Positions 1-8,784 of a stretch of 41,455 bases of DNA are shown here, piece after piece. The number at the start of each line of letters is the position of its first letter. Position 1 is the first letter of the stretch. Source of the DNA: Porphyromonadaceae bacterium UBA7332 (lineage in GTDB: Bacteria; Bacteroidota; Bacteroidia; Bacteroidales; UBA7332); assembly GCA_002471225.1 (NCBI GenBank), contig DKPO01000031.1, forward strand, positions 189,400 through 230,854. Direction: 5' to 3'. The notes beneath the pieces are model-generated. The model was not told the origin of the DNA. It saw nothing but the letters and a program-made list of their open reading frames with translations, and did not search any database. The position numbers and the translations under genes were made by a program.

Positions 1-417
1 TGGCAGGTATATGAAAAAGGGATATAACTTTCAAAAATGAAGGCGAATTATCAAGAACAACTATTTATTCTGAGACGTTATAATCATAATTCAATAAGTT
101 GTTTATTTCCAGCTAAAAACAGGAATGGGAATTTATAATTAATTATGAATTTGCAATTTGACATTAAAACTCAAAGAATGCAGATCGATTGTATGAAGAA
201 ATAGATATAAAGGAAAGAATTTGATATGTATTTTAAACTTTCGCATGTCATCTGATTGCCTATATCTCTCTTTTGCAATCTAAAGATGATTTTTTTTCTT
301 AGAAATTGCTATCTGAATGTTGCAAAATTACTATTTTTGTACCCGAATTCGGATAAATAATGTTTTTCCGTGTTTTTTATCTTCTCAAGATATTAAAAGA
401 CTAAACATACATATACA
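1..417. other. Upstream region of pta, no gene recognised
   Basis: About 417 bases precede pta without a recognisable gene. The first 25-40 bases could hold the last codons of a gene running in from the left (two plus-strand frames stop at about 25-27 and 37-39), but there is too little to say. The only supported element is a promoter-like box close to pta. AT-rich throughout. Confidence 0.4.
332..339 (+). promoter_or_regulatory. Bacteroidota-type -7 box upstream of pta
   Basis: TATTTTTG matches the TAnnTTTG -7 consensus of the Bacteroidota primary sigma factor and sits about 80 bases before the pta start. No TTTG at the ideal -33 distance; an ATTG at 305-308 is slightly too far. Assignment rests on the box alone. 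Confidence 0.45.
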
Positions 418-1431
418 ATGGACATAATGAATCAGATCTATGCACGTGCAAAAGCTGACAAGCAACGTATCGTGCTGCCGGAGGGAACAGAAGAACGTAC
501 CCTTAAAGCTGCTGACAGACTATTAGCAGATGGTATTGCAGAGATTATCTTAATTGGTAATCCGGATGAGATCGCAACTTTAGCAGCTGCTAACCAGTTG
601 AATCATATTGCTAAAGCGACTATTGTTGATCCAGCTAATCATGATAAAAAAGAAGTTTATACAAACTTACTTTTTGAACTTCGCAAGAGCAAAGGCATGA
701 CAATGGAGCAAGCTGCAAAATTGACTGAAGATCCATTGTATCTGGCTTGTTTAATGATTAAAAACGGTGATGCAGACGGAGAAGTTGCAGGTGCACAGAA
801 TACGACAGGTAATGTGTTGCGTCCGGCTTTCCAAATCGTAAAAACGCTTCCTGGTATCAGCGTGGTTTCAGGTGCTTTCCTTATGTTCATGCAAGATAAA
901 AAATGGGGACATGAAGGCGTAATGGTTTTTGCTGATTGTGCCGTACATCCAAACCCTACAGCTGCCGAATTAGCTCAGATCGCTGTTTCTACCGGTCATA
1001 CAACACGTGCAATCGCTGGTTTCGAACCAAAAATTGCTATGTTGAGTTTCTCTACTAAAGGTAGTGCGAAACACGAGATGGTTGACAAAGTTGTTGAAGC
1101 AACTCGTATGGCTAAAGAACTGGATCCTTCTTTATTGATTGAAGGTGAGTTGCAGGCAGATGCAGCTATCGTTCCTCATGTAGGACAAAGCAAGGCTCCG
1201 GGTAGTGAGATCGCAGGTAATGCAAATGTTTTGGTATTCCCGACTCTGGAAGTAGGTAATATTTCTTACAAGCTTGTTCAGCGTATTGCAGGTGCAGAAG
1301 CTGTTGGTCCGATCCTTCAGGGTATTGCAGCTCCGATTAATGATTTATCCCGCGGTTGTTCAGCAGAGGATATCTATGCAATGGTAGCTATTACAGCTAA
1401 TCAGGCTATTGGGATTAAAGCGTCAAAATAA
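418..1431 (+). CDS. pta: Phosphate acetyltransferase
   Basis: Converts acetyl-CoA and phosphate to acetyl phosphate, the first step of fermentative acetate formation in the cytoplasm. At 337 residues it is the short form of the enzyme, equal to the catalytic PTA/PTB domain and lacking the long N-terminal DRTGG part found in enterobacterial Pta. Family motifs are visible: VLPEGTEERTLKAAD near the N-terminus, GEVAGAQNTTG from residue 121, and ADCAVHPNPTAAELA in the middle. The start at 418 is the first ATG of the frame; a second ATG three codons later is possible. ackA follows on the same strand after about 70 bases, the classic pta-ackA pair. Confidence 0.96.
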   Translation: MDIMNQIYARAKADKQRIVLPEGTEERTLKAADRLLADGIAEIILIGNPDEIATLAAANQLNHIAKATIVDPANHDKKEVYTNLLFELRKSKGMTMEQAAKLTEDPLYLACLMIKNGDADGEVAGAQNTTGNVLRPAFQIVKTLPGISVVSGAFLMFMQDKKWGHEGVMVFADCAVHPNPTAAELAQIAVSTGHTTRAIAGFEPKIAMLSFSTKGSAKHEMVDKVVEATRMAKELDPSLLIEGELQADAAIVPHVGQSKAPGSEIAGNANVLVFPTLEVGNISYKLVQRIAGAEAVGPILQGIAAPINDLSRGCSAEDIYAMVAITANQAIGIKASK

Positions 1432-1441
1432 AAATTCAACG

Positions 1442-1482
1442 ATAATGAGGTGAGATTATGCCATAAGGTCTTGCCTCATTAT
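1442..1482 (+). promoter_or_regulatory. Long hairpin between pta and ackA
   Basis: ATAATGAGG at 1442-1450 pairs perfectly with CCTCATTAT at 1474-1482. The stem continues inwards with TGAGA/TCTTG (two G-T pairs) and TTAT/ATAA past a GG bulge, leaving a tiny loop. No T tract follows, so it is not a standard terminator. It lies 18 bases before the ackA start and may act in RNA processing, stability or translation of ackA; that role is inference. Confidence 0.55.
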
Positions 1483-1500
1483 TTAGCCATAATAATAGAA

Positions 1501-2697
1501 ATGAAAATTTTAGTGTTAAATTGTGGAAGTTCTTCTGTAAAATACAAGTTCATTAACATGGACTCAAAAGAAGTTCTTGCTCAGGGAGGTATCGAAAAAA
1601 TTGGGTTAAAAGGTTCATTCCTTAAATTAACTAAGCCTAACGGCGATAAAGTAATTATTGAGGATGAAATTCTGGAACACCAAAAAGCGGTTCAGTTAAT
1701 TCTTAATGTTCTTCAAAGCGAAGAGCACGGATGTATCAAATCCTTAGATGAAATTGATGCCGTTGGTCACCGTGTTGTTCACGGTGGTGAGAAATTCAAC
1801 TCAAGTGTTTTGATTACTGACGAAGTAATCGAGAAAATGGTTGAATGTATCGACGTTGCTCCATTGCACAATCCACCAAACTTGAAGGGTATTTACGCTG
1901 TAAAAGAGTTAATGCCAAACCTACCTCAAGTGGGTGTATTTGATACAGCTTTCCACCAAACGATGCCTAAACATGCTTATTTATATGGTATTCCGTATGA
2001 ATTATATGAAAAATATGCGATTCGCCGCTATGGTTTCCATGGTACAAGTCATCGCTATGTTTCAAAACGTGCGTGTGATTTCTTAGGTCTGAATTACGAA
2101 GATCAGAAAATCATCACTTGCCATATTGGTAACGGTGCTTCTATTGCAGCGATCAAAGATGGTAAAAGTGTTGACACATCAATGGGATTCACTCCGGTAG
2201 AGGGTCTTTTGATGGGTACACGTTCAGGCGATATCGATGCAGGTGTTCTGACTTTCTTAATGGAGAAAGAAGGATTAAATGCATCAGGTATCTCTAACCT
2301 TGTTAATAAGCAATCAGGAGTTGCAGGTGTGTCGGGAGTATCTTCAGATATGCGTGAATTGAATGATGCAATTGAAAAAGGAAATGAACGTGCGAAATTG
2401 ACATTAGAAATGTACGATTATCGCATTAAAAAATATGTAGGTGCATATGCCGCAGCTTTGGAAGGAGTTGATGTCATCGTATTTACAGGAGGTGTAGGTG
2501 AAAATCAATGCTCAACCCGTGCTGAAGTATGTAAAGGTCTTGAGTTTATGGGTATTGACTTTGATTTTGAAAAGAACGAAGGTCTTCGCGGAGAAGAAGC
2601 TTTGTTGAGCAAACCGAATTCAAAAGTAAAAGTAGTAGTTATTCCAACTGATGAGGAATTTATGATTGCTGCTGATACTGCTGCTATTCTTGCCTAA
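1501..2697 (+). CDS. ackA: Acetate kinase
   Basis: Transfers phosphate between acetyl phosphate and ADP to give acetate and ATP, completing the Pta-AckA route. The protein is 398 residues, the normal length, when started at MKILVLNCGSS; an in-frame ATG at 1450 would add 17 residues that do not resemble the family and overlap a hairpin, so I reject it. Numbering from 1501 puts the catalytic residues of the ASKHA-fold acetate kinases at their expected places: N7/N8 in the first loop, D148 in VFDTAFH, H180 in RRYGFHGTSH, and R241 in GTRSGDIDAG. The gene ends in front of a strong bidirectional terminator. Confidence 0.97.
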   Translation: MKILVLNCGSSSVKYKFINMDSKEVLAQGGIEKIGLKGSFLKLTKPNGDKVIIEDEILEHQKAVQLILNVLQSEEHGCIKSLDEIDAVGHRVVHGGEKFNSSVLITDEVIEKMVECIDVAPLHNPPNLKGIYAVKELMPNLPQVGVFDTAFHQTMPKHAYLYGIPYELYEKYAIRRYGFHGTSHRYVSKRACDFLGLNYEDQKIITCHIGNGASIAAIKDGKSVDTSMGFTPVEGLLMGTRSGDIDAGVLTFLMEKEGLNASGISNLVNKQSGVAGVSGVSSDMRELNDAIEKGNERAKLTLEMYDYRIKKYVGAYAAALEGVDVIVFTGGVGENQCSTRAEVCKGLEFMGIDFDFEKNEGLRGEEALLSKPNSKVKVVVIPTDEEFMIAADTAAILA

Positions 2698-2730
2698 CCG
2701 TGCTATCAGTTATAAATATTAAGAACAAAA

Positions 2731-2766
2731 ATAAAGGGGAATTCCGGACTCGGAATTCCCCTTTAT
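2731..2766. terminator. Bidirectional terminator between ackA and TonB receptor gene
   Basis: A perfect 16-bp inverted repeat (2731-2746 with 2751-2766, core AAAGGGGAATTCCG) with a GACT loop. A-rich on one side and T-rich on the other, so it can serve both convergent genes. Confidence 0.9.
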
Positions 2767-2791
2767 TGCTCTATTGAAACAGGGTATTTAC

Positions 2792-5080
2792 TTAGAATGA
2801 AATAATTACATCAGCACCAATTTCAAATGGCTTTCCAAGTTGAGCAAATGGACGGCCCATACTTTCGAAATAGAAGGTCTGATATTGTTTATTAAATATA
2901 TTCTTTGCCCAGATATCCAGACGTACAATTTTTTTATGGAGTGAAAGTTTAGCATCACAAGTAGTATAGAACGGTTGTGATCTTTTATTATCTTCTGTCC
3001 AATATATTTCGCCACTGCCACGTAACTGAACATTTCCACTGATTCGGTCAAGTAAAAGGGTGTTAAGACCTTTTGTATAACTCATACCGATTGACATCGT
3101 ATGTTTAGGTACCATCGGTACGTATTTACCTTTATAATCAATAGGTACAATTTCGTTGTTTACTTTTGCCGAATCCGTATAGTGGGTAAATGTTGCATGA
3201 GTATATCCGTAAGTACCATAAACCCACCAGTTGCTTAATAATTCAGCACGTGCTGAAAGCTCGATACCCAAACTTCTGGCTTTTCCTGCATTTTTAGCCA
3301 TACGGCCGAATCCGGTTGGAGCAAACTGAACAATTTGTTGATCTTTGCTGTCAATACAGAATACGGCAGCATCTACAAAAAGCTTATTCTTAATCGGTTC
3401 ACTTTTAAATCCGATTTCATAACTCCAGTTGTATTCAGGTTTGTAAGTAATAGCATCCTTAATAGGAATCTCTATCGGTTTACTTCCGGGCATGGAGTTC
3501 ATTAGTTTATAGCGGAGAATATCCGAGAACATTTGCATATTGAATCCGCCGGCTTTGTATCCTCTTGCTACAGACGCAAATACTGAGTATTGCTCATTAG
3601 GTGCATATTGAACAGCTGCTTTTGGGAGTAACTGTAAATAGTCAACTTTTTCTTTACCTTGTATATCAGCACTAAGCGGCATAACAATAGGAGGCATAGG
3701 ACCAGGCATTTTACCACTTACGTGCATGGTCGTAGCCGTATAATGTTTAAGAGAGATTGCTTCATATTCAAGTCTTAAGCCTAAAGTCAATGATAGCCCT
3801 TTTGTGAAAACATCATTGAATACGGACTGATGGAAAATACCCGCTGAATAGGTCGGCATATCATAATTGCCTAAAACAGGCATAATAGAATCCAGTACCG
3901 TCAATTTTACAGGCATCGCTCCAGATTGATACAGTCTGTCAAAGACAGATTGGAAAAGTTCCTGCATGCCATCCTTTTTGAAAGTAACCGGCGCATTTGT
4001 TTTGCTGGATTGATAAAATCCGGAAGCCCCGGTAACCCACTGATATTTTTTATTCGTATTTGAGCGGAAAACAAACTCCTGTGTCACTGCTTTTTGTTTC
4101 TGAGCCTGAATAATGGTGTAAATGGATTTAGGCGAATAATCCTGGTCCATATCCATTTGGTCATTCAGATATTGAAAGCTGGTAGTTGAAGTGAATCTGA
4201 ACTTGTCTCCTGAATGAATCAATGAATAACTGGCGTTTGCCATTCGTCTCCAGTAACTACTTTTATCGTTAATACTTATTTTATCCAGTGTCTGAGTTGA
4301 GTCATTGTAAAAAGCATAAGGATAACCGCCCTGATCAACAAAGTCATACTGGCCGGTTAACTCCATTCTCCATTGTGGATTTACAAGCCAGACTAAACGT
4401 CCGCGTCCTCCTGCAGAGAAAGAGTGATCAATCTTCTTACCGTTATAATAGTTAGTAAAATAACCATTGTTATGATCGGCATACCCGCTGACAGAGAAAG
4501 CCAGTTTATCCGAGAACTGATGATGACGCGAAAGTGTCGCTTTTAATTTCCCGTACGTACCTCCACCTAATGAGATGCGGGTAGACTCCGACTGAAGCGG
4601 AGATCTGGTAAATACGTGAACAACCCCTCCTAAGGTGTTACGTCCGTAAAGAGTTCCCTGAGGTCCTCTTAATACTTCTATTTTGTCGACATCATAAAAG
4701 TCAAAATCAAAGGCACTTTTATCCAGATAAGGAACATTATCTACGTATAGAGCAACGGCAGGAATCGCAAAACGCGATCCTATTCCACGAATATAAATAG
4801 CCGAAGTCAGCTTGGAACCATAATCGGGAATGTAGAAGTTTGGTACCATATTACTAACTTCTTTGATGCTATTTAAATGATGAGCATCAATGGTTGCAGC
4901 GTTAATGGAGGAGGATGAAACCGGTAGTTTGCGTAATGTCTGGGTTTCTTTGGGAGAAGCAGAAATCTCTACTTCATCTAAATTAATGATTCGGACATTT
5001 GTCGAATCTTTTTTCTCAACGCTTTTCAAGGAAGCGGTTAGGGATATACCCAAAATCAAAAGAAGAACACGTCTTACCAT
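2792..5080 (-). CDS. TonB-dependent outer-membrane receptor
   Basis: A 762-residue TonB-dependent receptor. An N-terminal signal peptide (MVRRVLLLILGISLTAS) is followed by a probable TonB-box stretch, then the plug domain at about residues 45-165 with the typical IYIRGIGSR, VDNVPYLD and KIEVLRGPQGTLYGRN motifs. The rest is a 22-strand-type barrel ending in an aromatic residue (GADVIISF). It lacks the N-terminal carboxypeptidase-regulatory-like domain seen in SusC-type receptors, and there is no SusD partner beside it, so a siderophore, vitamin or other small ligand is more likely than a glycan; the substrate cannot be read from sequence. Transcribed alone, divergently from the lipoprotein gene at 5259. 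Confidence 0.93.
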   Translation of the reverse strand: MVRRVLLLILGISLTASLKSVEKKDSTNVRIINLDEVEISASPKETQTLRKLPVSSSSINAATIDAHHLNSIKEVSNMVPNFYIPDYGSKLTSAIYIRGIGSRFAIPAVALYVDNVPYLDKSAFDFDFYDVDKIEVLRGPQGTLYGRNTLGGVVHVFTRSPLQSESTRISLGGGTYGKLKATLSRHHQFSDKLAFSVSGYADHNNGYFTNYYNGKKIDHSFSAGGRGRLVWLVNPQWRMELTGQYDFVDQGGYPYAFYNDSTQTLDKISINDKSSYWRRMANASYSLIHSGDKFRFTSTTSFQYLNDQMDMDQDYSPKSIYTIIQAQKQKAVTQEFVFRSNTNKKYQWVTGASGFYQSSKTNAPVTFKKDGMQELFQSVFDRLYQSGAMPVKLTVLDSIMPVLGNYDMPTYSAGIFHQSVFNDVFTKGLSLTLGLRLEYEAISLKHYTATTMHVSGKMPGPMPPIVMPLSADIQGKEKVDYLQLLPKAAVQYAPNEQYSVFASVARGYKAGGFNMQMFSDILRYKLMNSMPGSKPIEIPIKDAITYKPEYNWSYEIGFKSEPIKNKLFVDAAVFCIDSKDQQIVQFAPTGFGRMAKNAGKARSLGIELSARAELLSNWWVYGTYGYTHATFTHYTDSAKVNNEIVPIDYKGKYVPMVPKHTMSIGMSYTKGLNTLLLDRISGNVQLRGSGEIYWTEDNKRSQPFYTTCDAKLSLHKKIVRLDIWAKNIFNKQYQTFYFESMGRPFAQLGKPFEIGADVIISF

Positions 5081-5214
5081 AAAAATCGATTCACTTATTT
5101 AATTTAATCTTAGAACTCTTACATATTCTGTATGAAAAAGTTGCGAAAGTTACAAATTGCTTTTGACGCGCTAAAACTTTTTGTTGAAATATGAACTACA
5201 AATAATCTCTTTCT

Positions 5215-5222
5215 TATCTTTG
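5215..5222 (+). promoter_or_regulatory. -7 box upstream of Ig-like lipoprotein gene
   Basis: TATCTTTG fits TAnnTTTG, 36 bases before the start codon at 5259. No TTTG at the expected -33 distance. Confidence 0.5.
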
Positions 5223-5258
5223 CAACAATGAATATATAAGCTTTCTAACGAATAAATC

Positions 5259-7220
5259 ATGGGTATAAAAAAAATCATATTAATCTTATTAACGCTGGTT
5301 TCAATTTACGCTCAATTCTCTTGTGCGAATATTGGCAGACCCAGTGGTGGTCCGAAAGATGAGACTCCTCCCCGATTTTTGCGTAGTAATCCTCCGTTAA
5401 ACTCGGTGAATACACATAAGAGAAAAATTGATCTGGAATTTGACGAAAATATATTGGTCGAAAAAGTAGCTGAGAAAGTTATCATTTCTCCTCCTCAAAA
5501 AGAAATGCCGGAAATACGCTCGAACGGGCGTAAGCTTCATATCGAACTCAAAGATTCGTTGAAAGACAGCACTACTTACGTAATTGATTTTTCGGATGCA
5601 ATTGTAGATAATAATGAGAAAAATCCATTGAAAGATTTTGCCTTTGCCTTTTCTACAGGAGCTGTTATTGATACATTTCGTATGTCCGGTACAGTATTGA
5701 ATGCGGCTGACCTTGAACCGGTAACCGGTATTTTAGTAGGGGTTCAGTCAAATCTGGCTGATTCGACTTTTACGACCCTGCCTTTTGAGAAGATAACACA
5801 AACCGATCAATACGGTAAATTCAATATTAAGAATATCGCTCAGAAAGATTATCGCTATTACGCATTAAAGGATCTGAACCGGACTTACAGGTTTGATATG
5901 CCTAATGAGGATATTGCCTTTACCGATAAGATTGTTCGTCCCGAATCAGAACCAACAACAGTTAATGATACAATCTTTAATCAAGCAGGAGAAGTTGATT
6001 CAGTAGTGGTCCGTAATACTTTTAAATTTATTCCGGATGACTTATTGTTATTGTCTTTTAATGAAGATTTCAAGAACCTTTATCTGGAAAAAAATGAGCG
6101 CAAAGACCGTCGTAAACTTGAATTATTCTTTACGGCACCGATGGATTCTTTGCCGGAGTTGATTCCATTGAATTTCGAAGATCAGGATTGGGCTATCTTA
6201 GAAAAATCGGCTCATAATGACTCGTTGACCTACTGGATAAAGGATTCCATGATATTTAAAATGGATACGTTGCGTTTCGAGGCTAAATATCTGCGTACTG
6301 ATTCATTGAAGCAGTTAGCTATGTTTACTGATACATTGCAGTTCGTTTTTCGTGATCGCTCTGTTCAGAGTAAGAAAAAGAAGAAAGATAAAGAGACTGA
6401 AGAGGTTAAAGTTGAATTGCTTCAGGTCAAACCATTATTTGGAAGAGATTTTGAAATAACAGGTATAGCTACCTATGAATTTAATGAACCTATCGTGAAA
6501 CTGGATGCAAAAGCTTTCCACGTAGCGGAAAAAGTAGATACACTTTGGAAAGATATTCCGTTTGAGCTTGAAGGAGACTCTGTTTCTGCACGGAAATTGA
6601 CCGTAGCGGCAAAATGGGAACCGGGCAAAGAATATAAAATTGATATTGATTCCGCTCAGATTTTTAGTTTATATGGTAAATGGAATGATAAATCCGAACA
6701 ACCGTTTAAGGTGAAACAGGCAGAGGAATATTCGGGACTGTTTTTTACGATACAAAACTTACCTGATTCAGCAAAAGCTTTTGTTGAGTTATTAAATGAT
6801 CAGGATAAACCGGTGCGAAAAGAATCTGTCATCAATGATAATGCTGAATTCTTTAATGTAAAACCGGGAACATACTACGCTCGTTTGATTGTCGATTTTA
6901 ACGGTGATGGAAAATGGACAACCGGGAATTACGAACAGAAACGTCAGCCTGAACCGGTCTACTATTATTCGACATCAATAAATCTTCGTCCAAACTGGGA
7001 TGTGGAGCAAGAATGGGATATAACAGGACTGCCTTTGGAGCAACAAAAACCTTTAGCGATTACGAAAAATAAACCTAAAGAGAAAGTACCGGAGAAGAAT
7101 CCGAATGAGAAAGAAGAAGAGGAGGATGATTTCTACAATCTGGGAAATAATTTCATTATGCCAAACGGGGGTAACAACTCTTCAAGACCAAATACAATGA
7201 ATCAAGGCTTAAGAAGATAA
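5259..7220 (+). CDS. Ig-like domain lipoprotein of Bacteroidota
   Basis: A 653-residue envelope protein. The N-terminus has a hydrophobic segment and a lipobox ending FSC at residue 22, so it is a predicted lipoprotein. Right after the cysteine comes GRPSGGPKDETPP, a motif I associate with a lipoprotein family widespread in Bacteroidota. Residues about 35-135 resemble a bacterial Ig-like (Big_5/SbsA) domain: PPRFLRSNPP, then FDENI and FAFSTG. The C-terminal 50 residues are low-complexity and charged (KPKEKVPEKNPNEKEEEEDD), ending with an Asn/Pro-rich tail. Function is not established; probably a structural or accessory envelope protein. Followed by a strong terminator. Confidence 0.85.
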   Translation: MGIKKIILILLTLVSIYAQFSCANIGRPSGGPKDETPPRFLRSNPPLNSVNTHKRKIDLEFDENILVEKVAEKVIISPPQKEMPEIRSNGRKLHIELKDSLKDSTTYVIDFSDAIVDNNEKNPLKDFAFAFSTGAVIDTFRMSGTVLNAADLEPVTGILVGVQSNLADSTFTTLPFEKITQTDQYGKFNIKNIAQKDYRYYALKDLNRTYRFDMPNEDIAFTDKIVRPESEPTTVNDTIFNQAGEVDSVVVRNTFKFIPDDLLLLSFNEDFKNLYLEKNERKDRRKLELFFTAPMDSLPELIPLNFEDQDWAILEKSAHNDSLTYWIKDSMIFKMDTLRFEAKYLRTDSLKQLAMFTDTLQFVFRDRSVQSKKKKKDKETEEVKVELLQVKPLFGRDFEITGIATYEFNEPIVKLDAKAFHVAEKVDTLWKDIPFELEGDSVSARKLTVAAKWEPGKEYKIDIDSAQIFSLYGKWNDKSEQPFKVKQAEEYSGLFFTIQNLPDSAKAFVELLNDQDKPVRKESVINDNAEFFNVKPGTYYARLIVDFNGDGKWTTGNYEQKRQPEPVYYYSTSINLRPNWDVEQEWDITGLPLEQQKPLAITKNKPKEKVPEKNPNEKEEEEDDFYNLGNNFIMPNGGNNSSRPNTMNQGLRR

Positions 7221-7260
7221 ACTTAAGATTGTCATTTATTGTTATTTATAAACCAAGATC

Positions 7261-7304
7261 AACGAGTCATTCAAGAAGTTATTATCTTGGATGACTCGTT
7301 TTTT
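7261..7304 (+). terminator. Terminator after the Ig-like lipoprotein gene
   Basis: AACGAGTCAT (7261-7270) pairs with ATGACTCGTT (7291-7300); the stem continues with CAAGA/TCTTG and is followed by a T run (TTTTTT). It sits between the lipoprotein gene and the start at 7329. Confidence 0.85.
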
Positions 7305-7328
7305 GTTAATCAGCTAAACTATTTTGGT

Positions 7329-8105
7329 ATGAAGTATATTTGCACTCTTTCGTTATTACTGGTGTTCGTAATAAATGCGTTTGCCATAGGAAAGCAAAAT
7401 AATCCATCTAATAATCTGAAACCGGAAAATCTCGAATATGATGTATTCTTTCAATGGGGTTTTATCTGGAAGAAGGCCGGTTCGGCGAATTTGTCATTAA
7501 TTCCGACTGCTTTTGATGGAGAACCTGCTTATAAAATGATGCTTACGGGTAAAACGACCCCCTTCTTTGATAAAGTTACAAAAGTGAGGGATACATTAAT
7601 GACGTATTCGAACTCAAACCTGGTACCTATCTTCAACGAAAAGACTTTATACGAAGGGGATTATCGGGCAAAAGATTTACTGACATATAAACATCATCCA
7701 GAAAAGACAATCGGGCAGGTACGTATATTCAGATCGGGAACGTTGCGATTGGATACAACGATAGCTGTAAACGGCAAAGCTTTTGATATGATATCGATAG
7801 TCTATTATCTTCGGAGTCTGGATATTGCAAAGCTTAAACCCGGTGATATTATTACGACTAATGTGTTTTCGGGAAGGCATGCGTATAAAATGCAATTTCA
7901 GTACATGACAGATAAACCTTATAAGACACCATCTAATAAAGTTTATAATTGCTACTATTTTAAAATGTTGTTTTACGATAAAAACGGAAAGTTGAATAAA
8001 AATGACGAGATGGAAATCTGGTTGGCTAAGGATGAGCAGAAAACGCCTATACACATGGCTGGAAAGCTGAAAATAGGATATTTACGGTCAATAATAAAAG
8101 ATTAG
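7329..8105 (+). CDS. DUF3108-type periplasmic protein
   Basis: A 258-residue exported protein. Start chosen at 7329 because MKYICTLSLLLVFVINAFA is a clean signal peptide; an upstream ATG at 7239 would run through the terminator hairpin at 7261-7304. The mature part resembles the DUF3108 family (periplasmic, all-beta): YDVFFQWGFIWKKAGSA near the start and KTPSNKVYNCYYFKMLF and EMEIWLAKDEQKTPI toward the end. The family's function is not known. Only 24 bases separate the preceding T tract from the ATG, with no clear promoter box, so transcription may rely on read-through of the upstream lipoprotein unit. Confidence 0.8.
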   Translation: MKYICTLSLLLVFVINAFAIGKQNNPSNNLKPENLEYDVFFQWGFIWKKAGSANLSLIPTAFDGEPAYKMMLTGKTTPFFDKVTKVRDTLMTYSNSNLVPIFNEKTLYEGDYRAKDLLTYKHHPEKTIGQVRIFRSGTLRLDTTIAVNGKAFDMISIVYYLRSLDIAKLKPGDIITTNVFSGRHAYKMQFQYMTDKPYKTPSNKVYNCYYFKMLFYDKNGKLNKNDEMEIWLAKDEQKTPIHMAGKLKIGYLRSIIKD

Positions 8106-8153
8106 TAAAACTTTATTTCTGTTAATTTGGGCGTTTTTGCCAAAAGCTTTACA

Positions 8154-8161
8154 TATATTTG
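8154..8161 (+). promoter_or_regulatory. -7 box upstream of small barrel protein
   Basis: TATATTTG fits TAnnTTTG, 27 bases before the ATG at 8189. TTTG copies at 8126-8129 and 8136-8139 lie at spacings of 24 and 14, neither ideal. Confidence 0.5.
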
Positions 8162-8188
8162 CAACTCAAATAACTAAACTATTGTAAG

Positions 8189-8641
8189 ATGAAAAAGTTT
8201 GCTTTTATTCTTGTACTTTTTGTTACAGCGATTTTCAGTAAAGTAGAAGCACAAACGTACGAATGGGGTGTTGGTGCTAACTTAGGCCCATCAATGGGTA
8301 TCACAGTAAAGAAATTCATTAGTCCTCGTAGTGCTATTGAAGGTTTGTTTACTTATAACTTAGGGTGTGATGCTCCTAATTTCTCTTTATTGTATGAGTA
8401 TCATATTCCATTAGCTAACCGTTTCAATATGCTTATGGGTGGTGGTATGAATATTGGTGCTCAACACGTAGGCCGTCATCACGATGCTGATTTTATGTTT
8501 GGTATTTCTCCGATTATCGGATTGGAATATTCAATTCCTACAGCTCCTGTAACTTTAGGTTTTGACTACAAACCGGCGATCAACTTCGTAGGTCATATGA
8601 TGTGGGATGATTTCGCATTCAAAGTAAGATATGCTTTCTAA
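8189..8641 (+). CDS. Small predicted outer-membrane beta-barrel protein
   Basis: 150 residues with a signal peptide (MKKFAFILVLFVTAIFS, cleavage after KVEA) and alternating hydrophobic strands, Gly-rich turns (LMGGGMNIGAQ) and a C-terminal aromatic residue (KVRYAF), the pattern of a small 8-stranded barrel inserted by the BAM complex. It has an unusual HVGRHHDADF stretch with three nearby histidines. I do not recognise a named family and cannot assign a function. It has its own -7 box and its own terminator, so it is a monocistronic unit. Confidence 0.8.
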   Translation: MKKFAFILVLFVTAIFSKVEAQTYEWGVGANLGPSMGITVKKFISPRSAIEGLFTYNLGCDAPNFSLLYEYHIPLANRFNMLMGGGMNIGAQHVGRHHDADFMFGISPIIGLEYSIPTAPVTLGFDYKPAINFVGHMMWDDFAFKVRYAF

Positions 8642-8661
8642 ATAAAGCACAAAAAAAATAG

Positions 8662-8702
8662 AGGGGATAAGTTGTTTTTTATAACAGTTTATCCCCTTTT
8701 TA
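8662..8702 (+). terminator. Terminator after small barrel gene
   Basis: AGGGGATAA (8662-8670) pairs with TTATCCCCT (8689-8697), followed by TTTTTAT. Large T-rich loop with a weak inner GTT/AAC pairing. Confidence 0.8.
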
Positions 8703-8736
8703 TTTACGATATATAAGAGGTTCGAATAAGATTTCT

Positions 8737-8744
8737 TACATTTG
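8737..8744 (+). promoter_or_regulatory. -7 box upstream of leuS
   Basis: TACATTTG fits TAnnTTTG, 40 bases before the leuS ATG. Confidence 0.5.
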
Positions 8745-8784
8745 CATGAATTTGAAACCGTATTTTTTCGAAATATAAAACGTT

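Noticed and set aside
1..417. Gene tail running in from the left edge
   Set aside because: Two plus frames stop within 40 bases, too short to support any identification.
1450..1500. Upstream in-frame ATG for ackA giving 17 more residues
   Set aside because: The extension lies in the intercistronic hairpin and does not resemble acetate kinase; the family start MKILVLNCGSS is at 1501 and gives the catalytic residues their standard numbers.
7677..8054. Minus-strand open frame of 125 codons opposite the DUF3108 gene
   Set aside because: Antisense to a gene with signal peptide and family motifs; composition (cysteine, histidine, isoleucine scatter) looks non-coding.
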